NCBI GenBank assembly: GCA_027214385.1
Contig: JAPVXR010000008.1
Coordinates: 111,593-175,592, forward strand
DNA: 64,000 bases
From: Cryomorphaceae bacterium 1068
GTDB lineage: Bacteria; Bacteroidota; Bacteroidia; Flavobacteriales_D; Cryomorphaceae
Direction: 5' to 3'
Shown here: positions 11,801 to 17,128 of the stretch, piece after piece
Position numbering within the stretch: position 1 is the stretch's first letter
How the letters are laid out: the number at the start of each line of letters is the position of its first letter
Program-made: the position numbers and the translations under genes
The notes under the pieces: generated by a model
Databases searched by the model: none
Told to the model about the DNA's origin: nothing
What the model saw: only the letters and a program-made list of their open reading frames with translations

Positions 11801-13675
11801 TTGATAGGTCCAAACTCCTGGTTGACTATTACCTGGCACAAAAAACTCTCCTCCAAAAAGATTATTTGAAGGATCGTACCATTGACCACCCGGTTGAGGC
11901 GTACCCAGCAAAGTTTCAGTCATATTAAAAGCAGGCTGTGTCTCACAAACGTTGATTACAGTTGGATCACCTGCATCAGTATTGTTGGATAATACGGTCA
12001 ATTGCATAACCTGCGAATTGAAACAAGCCGTTCCTCCAAAACCACCGCTGTAAATAAGGGTGTATGTAGAGTCGGGAATAACGGCAGCAGGGTCGAAGAG
12101 GTTTGCAACCGTGTTTCCATTTACGTCTTCCCAATCTCCTCCAATAGTAGGTGTTCCTAATAGAAGGGTTTCTAAAGTCACGGGAGCATCGCCTTCACAA
12201 ACGGTTTCATTCGTAAATAGTCCCGCGTCAAAAACTTCACCTACGTCAATGTAGATGGAGTCTTGTGCAAAACCACAAGCAGGATCGTTAGAGTAATAAA
12301 CGGCATATCCATCTTCCATTGGTAGGCCACCGTTGTAATCTGCCGGGTTTAAAGCCCAGGTCGTAGCGATTCCTGTTCCTGAAAACAATAACAAGTCATT
12401 AGCATCATTGTAGTAAATCCAACTCCCACTTAATGATGCCGGGATGCCAAGTAAAGAATCGTATGGGGCAAATGGCGCATCCAAAAGACAAACGGTGATG
12501 TCATTAGAAGGAAATCCTACTCCACCGCCAGGTGAAATATTCAGCTGCATAGAAACTGTGGTCGGACAGCCACCTGCATCTATATAATTGTAGTTATAGA
12601 GGCCTGTTGTATTGATGCTCGCATCGACCACACCCCCAGGTATTGTAATTCCGTTGTAAGTCCATGATACGAAAGTGCTTCCGGCAGGAGGCAGTGGGAA
12701 GCCGGGATTTAACCATAAACTATTCAATGGTGTAGGTGCTGAGGCACATAAACTGTTGGTTGCTTGTACACCCAAGTCGATGAATTGCATTGTGATAGTA
12801 GAAGATTTGAGGCAACCGCCTGTTCCAACAACAGTATAGGTGTAGTCGCCGGAAGGATCACTTAATAATGTGTCTGTAGACGGCGTAAAAATTGCGTTGA
12901 GGGTTCCTGGAGGAGGGGGTGTCCATCCGGCAGGACCTGTCCATGTGCCTCCTGCATCAATAGGAAGCCCTAAAAGAGTTGAAAGGTCGAATGGAGTGGT
13001 CCCACAAATGTTGATAGGGCCCGCAGGCTCTTCTCCTGACTCAGCATCACAACAATCAACTTCAATGGTTTCCGCGGGGCCATCGACAAAATCAGATGAA
13101 GGACATCCCGTTCCCGTGCCCCAGCTTCCCACCTCACTATCGGAGTATGCTTGAATTGCAGGTGTGATGTCCTCTCCGTCAAAAGGGTTACCGGCGCCAC
13201 CGCAAGCAGCATCTATGGTTATATCGAAGCAAAATGACCATCCACCACAAGGAAAACTTCCATCTCCCCAATTGTTGCAAGGATTGCCATCTTGAGGTCC
13301 GCTAACATTTGTATCATAGAAAAAACCAGGATTATTGATAACCAAACCACCACAAGTCAAGCTTTCTAAGTAGAGCCATTCTCCTGCACCGCATCCAGTC
13401 GGAGGTACAATATTTGTGATGGTTGATACATCCCAGGCAGGTGGGAAAACAATAGCCATACCTGAAAGCCAGTTAGCTCCTCCGGCAGAATAGCTGGTCA
13501 CTTCTCCACAAACCGTTACAACCGTTCCCGCGTCATAGGCACCTCCGGGAGGTACGGGAGGATCAAAGGTCCAATCCGTGTCTATGTCGCATTGCCCGAA
13601 AACGGTGGTCGCAGAAAAAAGAGATAGGACAAAAAATAAGGGTAAAAATCGCAGCTTATTGAGCATCTTCAGCAT
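5864..13675 (-). CDS. Giant repeat-rich T9SS cargo protein, adhesin-like
   Basis: 2603 residues from ATG 13675. A second ATG nine bases later is also possible. A TTG at 13735 would put about 20 residues before the signal peptide and is rejected. The signal peptide ends LFSATTVFGQ. A cysteine-rich N-terminal domain covers roughly residues 30-210. About eleven repeats of 75-85 residues follow (an AG...C start, a GGxW or GG-W core, a YTYTV end). Next come three copies of a composite unit of about 250 residues containing ITICEGxTANIEL and NTFTNQGPFVSGDF. Four shorter Ig-like repeats follow (GPW core, LxSVSDANC end). The protein ends in a PKD domain (FWQFDS) and a type B T9SS domain (VPSAFTPDGDGLNDLWRP, FDRYGNVVFES, AWNG, terminal VTVIR). 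A surface adhesin or matrix protein is likely. The downstream small protein and second cargo gene form one operon with it. Confidence 0.92.
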   Translation of the reverse strand: MLKMLNKLRFLPLFFVLSLFSATTVFGQCDIDTDWTFDPPVPPGGAYDAGTVVTVCGEVTSYSAGGANWLSGMAIVFPPAWDVSTITNIVPPTGCGAGEWLYLESLTCGGLVINNPGFFYDTNVSGPQDGNPCNNWGDGSFPCGGWSFCFDITIDAACGGAGNPFDGEDITPAIQAYSDSEVGSWGTGTGCPSSDFVDGPAETIEVDCCDAESGEEPAGPINICGTTPFDLSTLLGLPIDAGGTWTGPAGWTPPPPGTLNAIFTPSTDTLLSDPSGDYTYTVVGTGGCLKSSTITMQFIDLGVQATNSLCASAPTPLNSLWLNPGFPLPPAGSTFVSWTYNGITIPGGVVDASINTTGLYNYNYIDAGGCPTTVSMQLNISPGGGVGFPSNDITVCLLDAPFAPYDSLLGIPASLSGSWIYYNDANDLLLFSGTGIATTWALNPADYNGGLPMEDGYAVYYSNDPACGFAQDSIYIDVGEVFDAGLFTNETVCEGDAPVTLETLLLGTPTIGGDWEDVNGNTVANLFDPAAVIPDSTYTLIYSGGFGGTACFNSQVMQLTVLSNNTDAGDPTVINVCETQPAFNMTETLLGTPQPGGQWYDPSNNLFGGEFFVPGNSQPGVWTYQINSPCGSDSNTLTINVTNTADAGLDGILDICPSDLNVPLSDGLGGTPQGGGVWTLGGVPVVPPTVNGNTVTNGAVYQYSVGSGTCADQSEVTINLQPGPFAGVLTTVPQEYCASDVGFSLNTLFTTPPSALGDFWTGPLGFPVAGSTLNPASASSGNYTYTVTNSCGSDDVTIFISIESIPNAGTSGPLVICENAGSTVDLTSSLGAGVTTGGTWTGPAGWTLTGGLPIVDPATDPAGAYTYTVQSLPNNLCTASATINVSYIATANAGTDRSVVACDNDVTFFLFDSLGQDNGPPDMGGTWFPFTAFTPGVSPPGSSTYTINNPGCPPSTATVTVAVQPAPSAGINTNVTLCQTLGNIDLTSYLNGSPLSGGVWTDLGTGTVVANPYDISGACGTTLQLGYTVVAGSCENSSTLQLTVQCAPDAGPPVSTTQCADNTAFDLNSILDPGADTPGTFTNTGSGAIVPGGIVTLSAGAAGSYTYTVNGGQCADDIAFYTLNLQTPISVVVDAQCTPDQTQYIVTLTVTGGDGNYTVTGLPGGPFVGNTYESLPFAAGNTYSFNVDDSGPCAPFVQPVTAGPNCSCPADAQFVDFPSITICEGGTANIELNFPTGASPFTIDYTDGTNTFTNQGPFVSGDFLQVNPIASTTYTLTGVSDQNCSTSVNDVVDVIVEPTPDAGPDVTLEFCGSGGVLVLSSIIDGAADQPGVFTNAGGNVVTTIPQTAASSGVYTYTVSGTQCPNDVATYTLNFIDPISVSVVSAVCNAAQTDYTVALEISGGDGNYSITGLDPEGPITGNTFVSDEIPTGNTYSYTISDTGPCPDVSAGPINSPNCACPASAEFVDNSITICEGSTANIELSFPSGAPTFTIDYSDGTNTFTNQGPFVSGDFLQVTPVTTTTYTLTGVADQNCSTTASDAITVFVETPPNAGPPVTEVFCATNAPYNLNNLVGGTAGSGDFFTSGGAQVPGNTITLNSASSDVYTYVVTGTECPDDQALYNITINDPIAINNIVVQCNQAQTGYIVTFDIEGGDGNYNVTAGGSYGGGIIPGTDSYESALIPNDTNYSFTISDGSPCSDQVVSGVDPDCDCPAAGSLSGTTSVCSGDCATLTFNLQGDGPWDVVYENSSDPGNPISLVDISNGHMVTVCPSATTTYTILSVNDANCTGLVNGLPVTVTVDAPLVVNNVTETCDIINENYTVSFDVSGGIAGTYQVNPFGQSFTGGAYESFPINSGDTYSFTVSDAGACPSVDVDGVFQCVCITDAGSIAPGLIEICEDENLVVPFNSDEVLDGNDGFQYLLHDGSETQIGFIFDRYNSATIPTPDEIIFGQTYYVTGVAGNTDVFGNVILSDDCTDETNGIPVVFNALPSAQISGFGTVCPGETVDITVSLTGEGPWDFQYAINAAPQTPISTTDNEYVFPTATPGNYTLLSVSDANCDGSVSGLVEVSNFNTPTAVLSGDGEVCENSGDGPIVNLTGQAPWTIFYSIDGVESTEPITTFSNQLTIPAEEDGNYTLTSLSDANCVGTVSGALDVTILASPTALITGGGTVCEGDELPFEIELTGDGPWSVTYTIDGIPQPAITSESAIYSFLSGENGEYIITQVNDQSCEGEGLDSDAALIVNQLPTAEVLSNQDEICIGQELELIYDLQGTPPFTMTYLLEDDTITLTGLTTDYLEVLQPTEPVFTQVLYVEDSSNPVCTNTPNNSKFIPVGELPDAPVLQNDTICSDAGSVSIGVIGVPELDYTWSPADRLSDPKDPNPTFILGDDDLIPLVRTYTYVLTASNGDCVADDTLTITVDPGPRARFTYNPNPVNSEDTKVRFLNESSGGDENFYFWQFDSLDTSTEFNPTFEFPGGVLANYTVILTAIDPITGCLDEWSDIVEVKPEMLVYVPSAFTPDGDGLNDLWRPVLTNIDESDYLLSVFDRYGNVVFESSDPSKAWNGSMNGDDYYVKTGVYVWQIETKNPLSLEKVDFKGTVTVIR
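9071..9314 (-). repeat. Internal repeat copy 2 of the giant protein gene
   Basis: This stretch aligns without large gaps to 9821-10067, offset by about 750 bp. Shared runs include the codons for NTFTNQGPFVSGDFLQV and for TTYTLTGV-DQNCST. By eye the DNA looks about three-quarters identical, higher than the other repeats in the gene. It is part of the composite unit of about 250 residues. Confidence 0.8.
9821..10067 (-). repeat. Internal repeat copy 1 of the giant protein gene
   Basis: Partner of the copy at 9071-9314. It is three bases longer because of one extra residue (VDFPS against VDNS). A third, much more diverged copy of the composite unit follows near 8300-8545 (TTSVCSGDCATLTFNL). Confidence 0.8.
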
Positions 13676-13960
13676 TTCTGAAAGGTTTCCTTTATCGATT
13701 TTTATCGATGTGATTGGTGATTTCGAGAGTCTCAAAAATAACTTCTCTCAAATGTGACGTTCAGACTTTATATAAGTTGCCCTTAAAAAAGCATGAATTA
13801 TTTGGATTTCAAACAGTGAAAATAGGACAAATATCGCAAACTCGAGTATGCCTTTTTTCCAGTAATATCAACAGAAGAGTGACATTCGACCAGCCTTCAT
13901 TGCCTAATGTTCCTAAACCTTTAATCCATAGTAAAAACAGTGGTAGGAATACAGGAATAA
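13676..13960. other. Intergenic region upstream of the giant protein gene
   Basis: Together with the adjoining terminator this is the only gene-free stretch over 300 bases in the window (13676-14006). It holds one exact TAnnTTTG motif on the minus strand (TATTTTTG, 13740 to 13733), about 58 bases before the ATG at 13675, which could be the -7 element. No TTG was found at the usual distance upstream. A short plus-strand frame here has no start signal or family resemblance and is not called. Confidence 0.5.
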
Positions 13961-13990
13961 AAAAAGGCCCGTATTAGCGGGCCTTTTTTT
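13961..13990 (-). terminator. Intrinsic terminator of the sigma factor/membrane protein operon
   Basis: Stem AGGCCCG (13965-13971), loop TATTAG, stem CGGGCCT (13978-13984), with A/T runs on both sides. On the minus strand a U-tract follows the hairpin. It lies just downstream of the gene ending at 14007 and separates it from the giant cargo gene. Confidence 0.9.
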
Positions 13991-14006
13991 CTATTTAATA
14001 AATAGG

Positions 14007-15290
14007 TTATCGAACATTTAATGTGCCGTGGTAGATGTTGAAAACATCTTCGGAATCTACTACCATCATCCATTCGTATTCTCCTTTAGTCACTTCTTCT
14101 CCTTTCTTATTCTTGCCGTTCCAACCTTTAGAGCCAGAAGACTTAAATACTTCTTCACCTGTACCTTTTTGGAATACTCTAAAATCAGTTACTGCACCAT
14201 TGTCAACAATAGCCCCGGGCGCAAAATCACTTGCGTAAGCAGAAGAGTAAAGCTGAGGAAATTGATTTCCCGCTTTTATGATATGAATCTCTTTATTCAA
14301 ACTGTCAGAGCAGTTTCCTGCATTTTCTGCGATCAATTCGATATCGAACTTGGTGTTATCAGCGATACTCAATAGAACATCAACACCTTCTGCCTTTGGC
14401 TTTTTGTTATCTATTAGCCACTCAAATTCAGCAGCATTCATGGACTTTTCTTGCAATCTAATATCCGTCATCGAATGAATTTCAAGATCAAAAATGGCTT
14501 TTGGTGCTTCGTGAACTTCGATCATGGCTTGAACCACGTTGGAAGAAATCTGTCCGGATCCTACAGCAGTAACAGATAGAGATACATCAAAAATACCTTC
14601 CTTATTAAAGACGTGTGTTGGATTCTCTTCATTGCTGAAAAAACCATCGCCAAAGTTCCATAAGTACTTGGCATTTGATCCGTACTCTTCGGGTGCGTCG
14701 AAGTTGATCGTTAATCCTGTACATCCTCTTTTCACAGAAGAAGCAGAGTAAATCTCGTTGTTGATGTCTTCAGTATGGATTGGTTCAGTCGATTCTTCGG
14801 AAGATGCAATCTTTTTTGCCTCGGCAAGAACAGCAACTACGGTGGATTTCTGCTCTTCAGTAAAGTTCACTTCATCATTTCCGTTAGATTCAGGTGTGCC
14901 TTGGCTCAAGCCGGAAGGTGTTTCTGAGTTTAACTGGTTTTGATCCAAGTCATTCCTATTAGTCGAGTTATTAACCTTAACTTTTTCGTCTGATTGATTG
15001 AAGGCAGTCTTCGATTTGTCGTCTATTGTTCCATCACCTGCCTCAATTTTCTGTTCTTCTGCAATTGTCATTAAAGATCCTGAATCAGAACTGAAAATAA
15101 GCATCGTTGCAAAGACAGCCCCTGCAATTGCTAATCCCGTAGTGACGGATTTGAAAAAATCCAAGATCCCGGGTGATGTTGCACCAAGATCTTTTTCAAC
15201 CCCGTCCCATACGGAAGAATCGTAAGGGAATTCGTGATTTTCGTACGTCTCTTTGATCAATCGATCAAAATCATTCAGCTGATTCGCCAT
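14007..15290 (-). CDS. Single-pass membrane protein with PKD domain and degenerate T9SS-type C-terminus; candidate anti-sigma factor
   Basis: 427 residues. The N-terminus (residues 1-45) is cytosolic and contains a DxSVWDGVEKDL stretch, resembling N-terminal segments found in Bacteroidota proteins encoded beside ECF sigma factors. One transmembrane helix lies near 47-66 (GLAIAGAVFATMLIF). A low-complexity Ser/Glu/Asn linker covers about 70-175. A PKD domain follows near 185-260 (YLWNFGDGFFSNEENPTHVF), then a second beta-rich PKD-like segment. The last 80 residues look like a worn CHU_C domain: FRVFQKGTGEEVF, KGWNG, GEYEW and a final GTLNVR, but without the FTPNGDG motif. The gene overlaps the sigma factor gene by 20 bp, so the two are cotranscribed. 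I infer that it anchors or controls the sigma factor; the topology (N in, C in the periplasm) follows from the single helix. Confidence 0.82.
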   Translation of the reverse strand: MANQLNDFDRLIKETYENHEFPYDSSVWDGVEKDLGATSPGILDFFKSVTTGLAIAGAVFATMLIFSSDSGSLMTIAEEQKIEAGDGTIDDKSKTAFNQSDEKVKVNNSTNRNDLDQNQLNSETPSGLSQGTPESNGNDEVNFTEEQKSTVVAVLAEAKKIASSEESTEPIHTEDINNEIYSASSVKRGCTGLTINFDAPEEYGSNAKYLWNFGDGFFSNEENPTHVFNKEGIFDVSLSVTAVGSGQISSNVVQAMIEVHEAPKAIFDLEIHSMTDIRLQEKSMNAAEFEWLIDNKKPKAEGVDVLLSIADNTKFDIELIAENAGNCSDSLNKEIHIIKAGNQFPQLYSSAYASDFAPGAIVDNGAVTDFRVFQKGTGEEVFKSSGSKGWNGKNKKGEEVTKGEYEWMMVVDSEDVFNIYHGTLNVR

Positions 15291-15873
15291 TTCTACTTTT
15301 TAATTCTATGAGTAGTATCTTTTTCATGTTGGCCCTGGCTTTCGCCAAATTGGATTTACTGGTGCCAACACTTATATTCAATTCTTCCGCAATTTCTTGA
15401 TGAGAATAATTCTCAAAAACATAAAGGTTGAAAACGTTCCTGTACGCAGTTGAAAGCTCATTCATACCTTTTTTGATATCTGATACTTGTAACTGAAATT
15501 CTTCAGGAATTTCCTCCTCATCCTCAATTGCTATGTCTCCGTAGTCCTCAATAGGTTTTGTCTCGTTTGACAATTGATTGGAGCTTTTTTGTTTTCTAGT
15601 AAAATCAATGGCTGTATTTACCATGATTCTTCTAATCCAGCCTTCAAATGAACCTTGGTAGTTAAACCGTTCAAGGTTCTTAAAGACTTTGATAAATCCG
15701 TCTTGTACTATGTCCTTCGCCTGATCGTCATCAGGTGTATATCTCCTGCAAACGGACATCATTTTGCTGTAAAAGGAGCGAAAAATCAATTCCTGACTCT
15801 TGCGATTGTTTCGCAAACAGCCATCAATCAGCGTTTTAAGCTGATTATCATCCATATTTTGCAGGTCGATCAT
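15271..15873 (-). CDS. ECF-type RNA polymerase sigma factor
   Basis: 200 residues with both core regions of extracytoplasmic-function sigma factors. Region 2 is seen in SFYSKMMSVCRRYTPDDDQA, DIVQDGFIKVFKNLERF and GSFEGWIRRIMVNTAIDF. Region 4 is seen in LSTAYRNVFNLYVFENYSHQ followed by EIAEELNISVGTSKSNLAKA. A short acidic linker (about 110-125) joins them. It directs polymerase to a small regulon and is normally held by a cognate anti-sigma factor. The next gene overlaps it by 20 bp and encodes a membrane protein that fits that role. SigP of Porphyromonas gingivalis, an ECF factor, regulates T9SS genes with PorX; whether this gene is its orthologue cannot be judged here. Start ATG 15873; a second in-frame ATG lies six codons later. 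Confidence 0.95.
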   Translation of the reverse strand: MIDLQNMDDNQLKTLIDGCLRNNRKSQELIFRSFYSKMMSVCRRYTPDDDQAKDIVQDGFIKVFKNLERFNYQGSFEGWIRRIMVNTAIDFTRKQKSSNQLSNETKPIEDYGDIAIEDEEEIPEEFQLQVSDIKKGMNELSTAYRNVFNLYVFENYSHQEIAEELNISVGTSKSNLAKARANMKKILLIELKSRNGESAE

Positions 15874-16085
15874 GTGTTAGACGTGGCCAAGGGGCTACGG
15901 TTGCCATCCTTCCACCAACGCCAAGTCCATACGTAGTCAAGGTGCAATGGTTTCCGCATTTTTCGGCCCCTAAAGATACATTTGATAGTGAAACGACAAA
16001 GTGCCGGCAAAGCAGCCCCCCCTTTCCGATGGGTTATACGATGAACTTATTGTTGATTCCGGAGCAAAGGCGTAAAGCTATCTCT

Positions 16086-16093
16086 TATATTTG
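16086..16093 (+). promoter_or_regulatory. Putative -7 element of the mdh promoter
   Basis: TATATTTG matches the Bacteroidota -7 consensus TAnnTTTG and lies 37 bases before the mdh ATG. A weaker candidate, TACATTTG, is at 15977-15984. Neither has a TTG at the expected spacing. Confidence 0.5.
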
Positions 16094-16130
16094 TGGAAAT
16101 TTTGAAAATTTCAACAAACACAATCATATC

Positions 16131-17072
16131 ATGAAAGTTACTGTAGTAGGTGCGGGAAATGTAGGAGCAACCTGTGCCAATGTTTTAGCCCATAAAGAAG
16201 TGGCAAATGAAGTTGTTCTCTTGGATATCAAAGAAGGATATGCGGAAGGAAAGGCACTGGATATCTGGGAGACTTCTCCGATTAATCTGTACGATTCTCG
16301 AATGACGGGATCGACTAATGACTACTCGAAAACGGCTGGTTCTGAAGTCGTTGTTATCACTTCAGGATTGCCTCGTAAGCCGGGTATGAGTCGCGATGAC
16401 TTAATCGCGACTAATGCAGGGATTGTAAAAAGTGTAACGGAGCAGGTTGTCAAGTATTCTCCTGATGCCAAAATAGTGATAGTGAGTAATCCGTTGGACG
16501 TAATGACCTACGCGGCTTACCTGACTGCAAAAATTGATTCCAGCCGCGTTTTTGGTATGGCAGGAGTACTCGATACAGCGCGATACAGAGCTTTCTTGGC
16601 TACGGAGCTTAATGTTTCGCCAAAGGATATTCAAGCTGTTTTAATGGGAGGCCATGGAGATACTATGGTGCCACTACCGAGATACACTACGGTAGCGGGA
16701 ATTCCGGTTACTGAAATGATCTCTGAAGAAAAGCTTAATGCAATTATTGAGAGAACTAAGAAGGGTGGTGGAGAAATCGTCAATCTTCTCGGGACAAGCG
16801 CATGGTACGCTCCGGGAGCAGCTGCAGCACAAATGGTTGAAGCCATTGTGAAAGACCAAAAGAGAATATTTCCGGTTTGTGCATGGCTTACCGGTCAGTA
16901 CGGGTTGAAGGATATGTACTTGGGAGTTCCTGCTAAGCTCGGAAGCAAAGGTATCGAGCAGATTATCGAGCTTGACCTGAATGAGCAAGAAAAAGGACAT
17001 CTATACGAATCTGCCAATGCGGTAAGAGAAGTAATGGAAGTCTTGGATAATATGAACGCAGCAAAAGCCTAA
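16131..17072 (+). CDS. mdh: Malate dehydrogenase
   Basis: 313 residues of the LDH-like malate dehydrogenase family, interconverting malate and oxaloacetate with NAD in the TCA cycle. The start MKVTVVGAGNVGATCANVLA is the Rossmann glycine motif. Other landmarks: LLDIKEG with the adenosine-ribose Asp, SGLPRKPGMSRDDL with the substrate-binding Arg residues, VSNPLDVMTY, and MGGHGDTMVPLPRY with the catalytic His. An open frame extends upstream to 15942, but the extra 63 codons match nothing and the Rossmann motif normally starts the protein, so ATG 16131 is chosen. Convergent with the next gene, with two hairpins at its end. Confidence 0.97.
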   Translation: MKVTVVGAGNVGATCANVLAHKEVANEVVLLDIKEGYAEGKALDIWETSPINLYDSRMTGSTNDYSKTAGSEVVVITSGLPRKPGMSRDDLIATNAGIVKSVTEQVVKYSPDAKIVIVSNPLDVMTYAAYLTAKIDSSRVFGMAGVLDTARYRAFLATELNVSPKDIQAVLMGGHGDTMVPLPRYTTVAGIPVTEMISEEKLNAIIERTKKGGGEIVNLLGTSAWYAPGAAAAQMVEAIVKDQKRIFPVCAWLTGQYGLKDMYLGVPAKLGSKGIEQIIELDLNEQEKGHLYESANAVREVMEVLDNMNAAKA

Positions 17073-17082
17073 TTAGGCTTTT
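17063..17082 (+). terminator. Perfect 20-bp palindrome over the mdh stop codon
   Basis: AAAAGCCTAATTAGGCTTTT reads the same on both strands and spans the stop codon of mdh. As RNA it forms a short AAAAGCC/GGCTTTT hairpin with a U run, so it may be a first weak terminator ahead of the stronger one at 17094. Confidence 0.5.
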
Positions 17083-17093
17083 AGTCTGATTTG

Positions 17094-17128
17094 AGAGGCC
17101 GTCCATTTGGGTGGCCTCTTATTTTTTA
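17094..17128. terminator. Bidirectional terminator between convergent genes
   Basis: Stem AGAGGCC (17094-17100), 12-base loop, stem GGCCTCT (17113-17119), then ATTTTTTAA. On the plus strand it ends mdh; on the minus strand it overlaps the stop codon of the convergent FG-GAP gene (17119-17121). Confidence 0.8.

Noticed and set aside
5864..13675. Repeat array as CRISPR-like
   Set aside because: The repeats are in frame, diverged and long (75-250 codons), without short identical repeats and unique spacers.
13676..13735. TTG start 20 codons upstream in the giant cargo gene
   Set aside because: It would put a charged stretch before the signal peptide; ATG 13675 gives a normal signal.
15942..16130. 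63-codon N-terminal extension of malate dehydrogenase
   Set aside because: The Rossmann motif normally starts the protein, the extra residues match nothing, and a -7 motif lies within the extension.
17063..17082. 20-bp palindrome as a recombination or attachment site
   Set aside because: It sits at a gene end, is followed by a terminator, and no recombinase or second copy is near.
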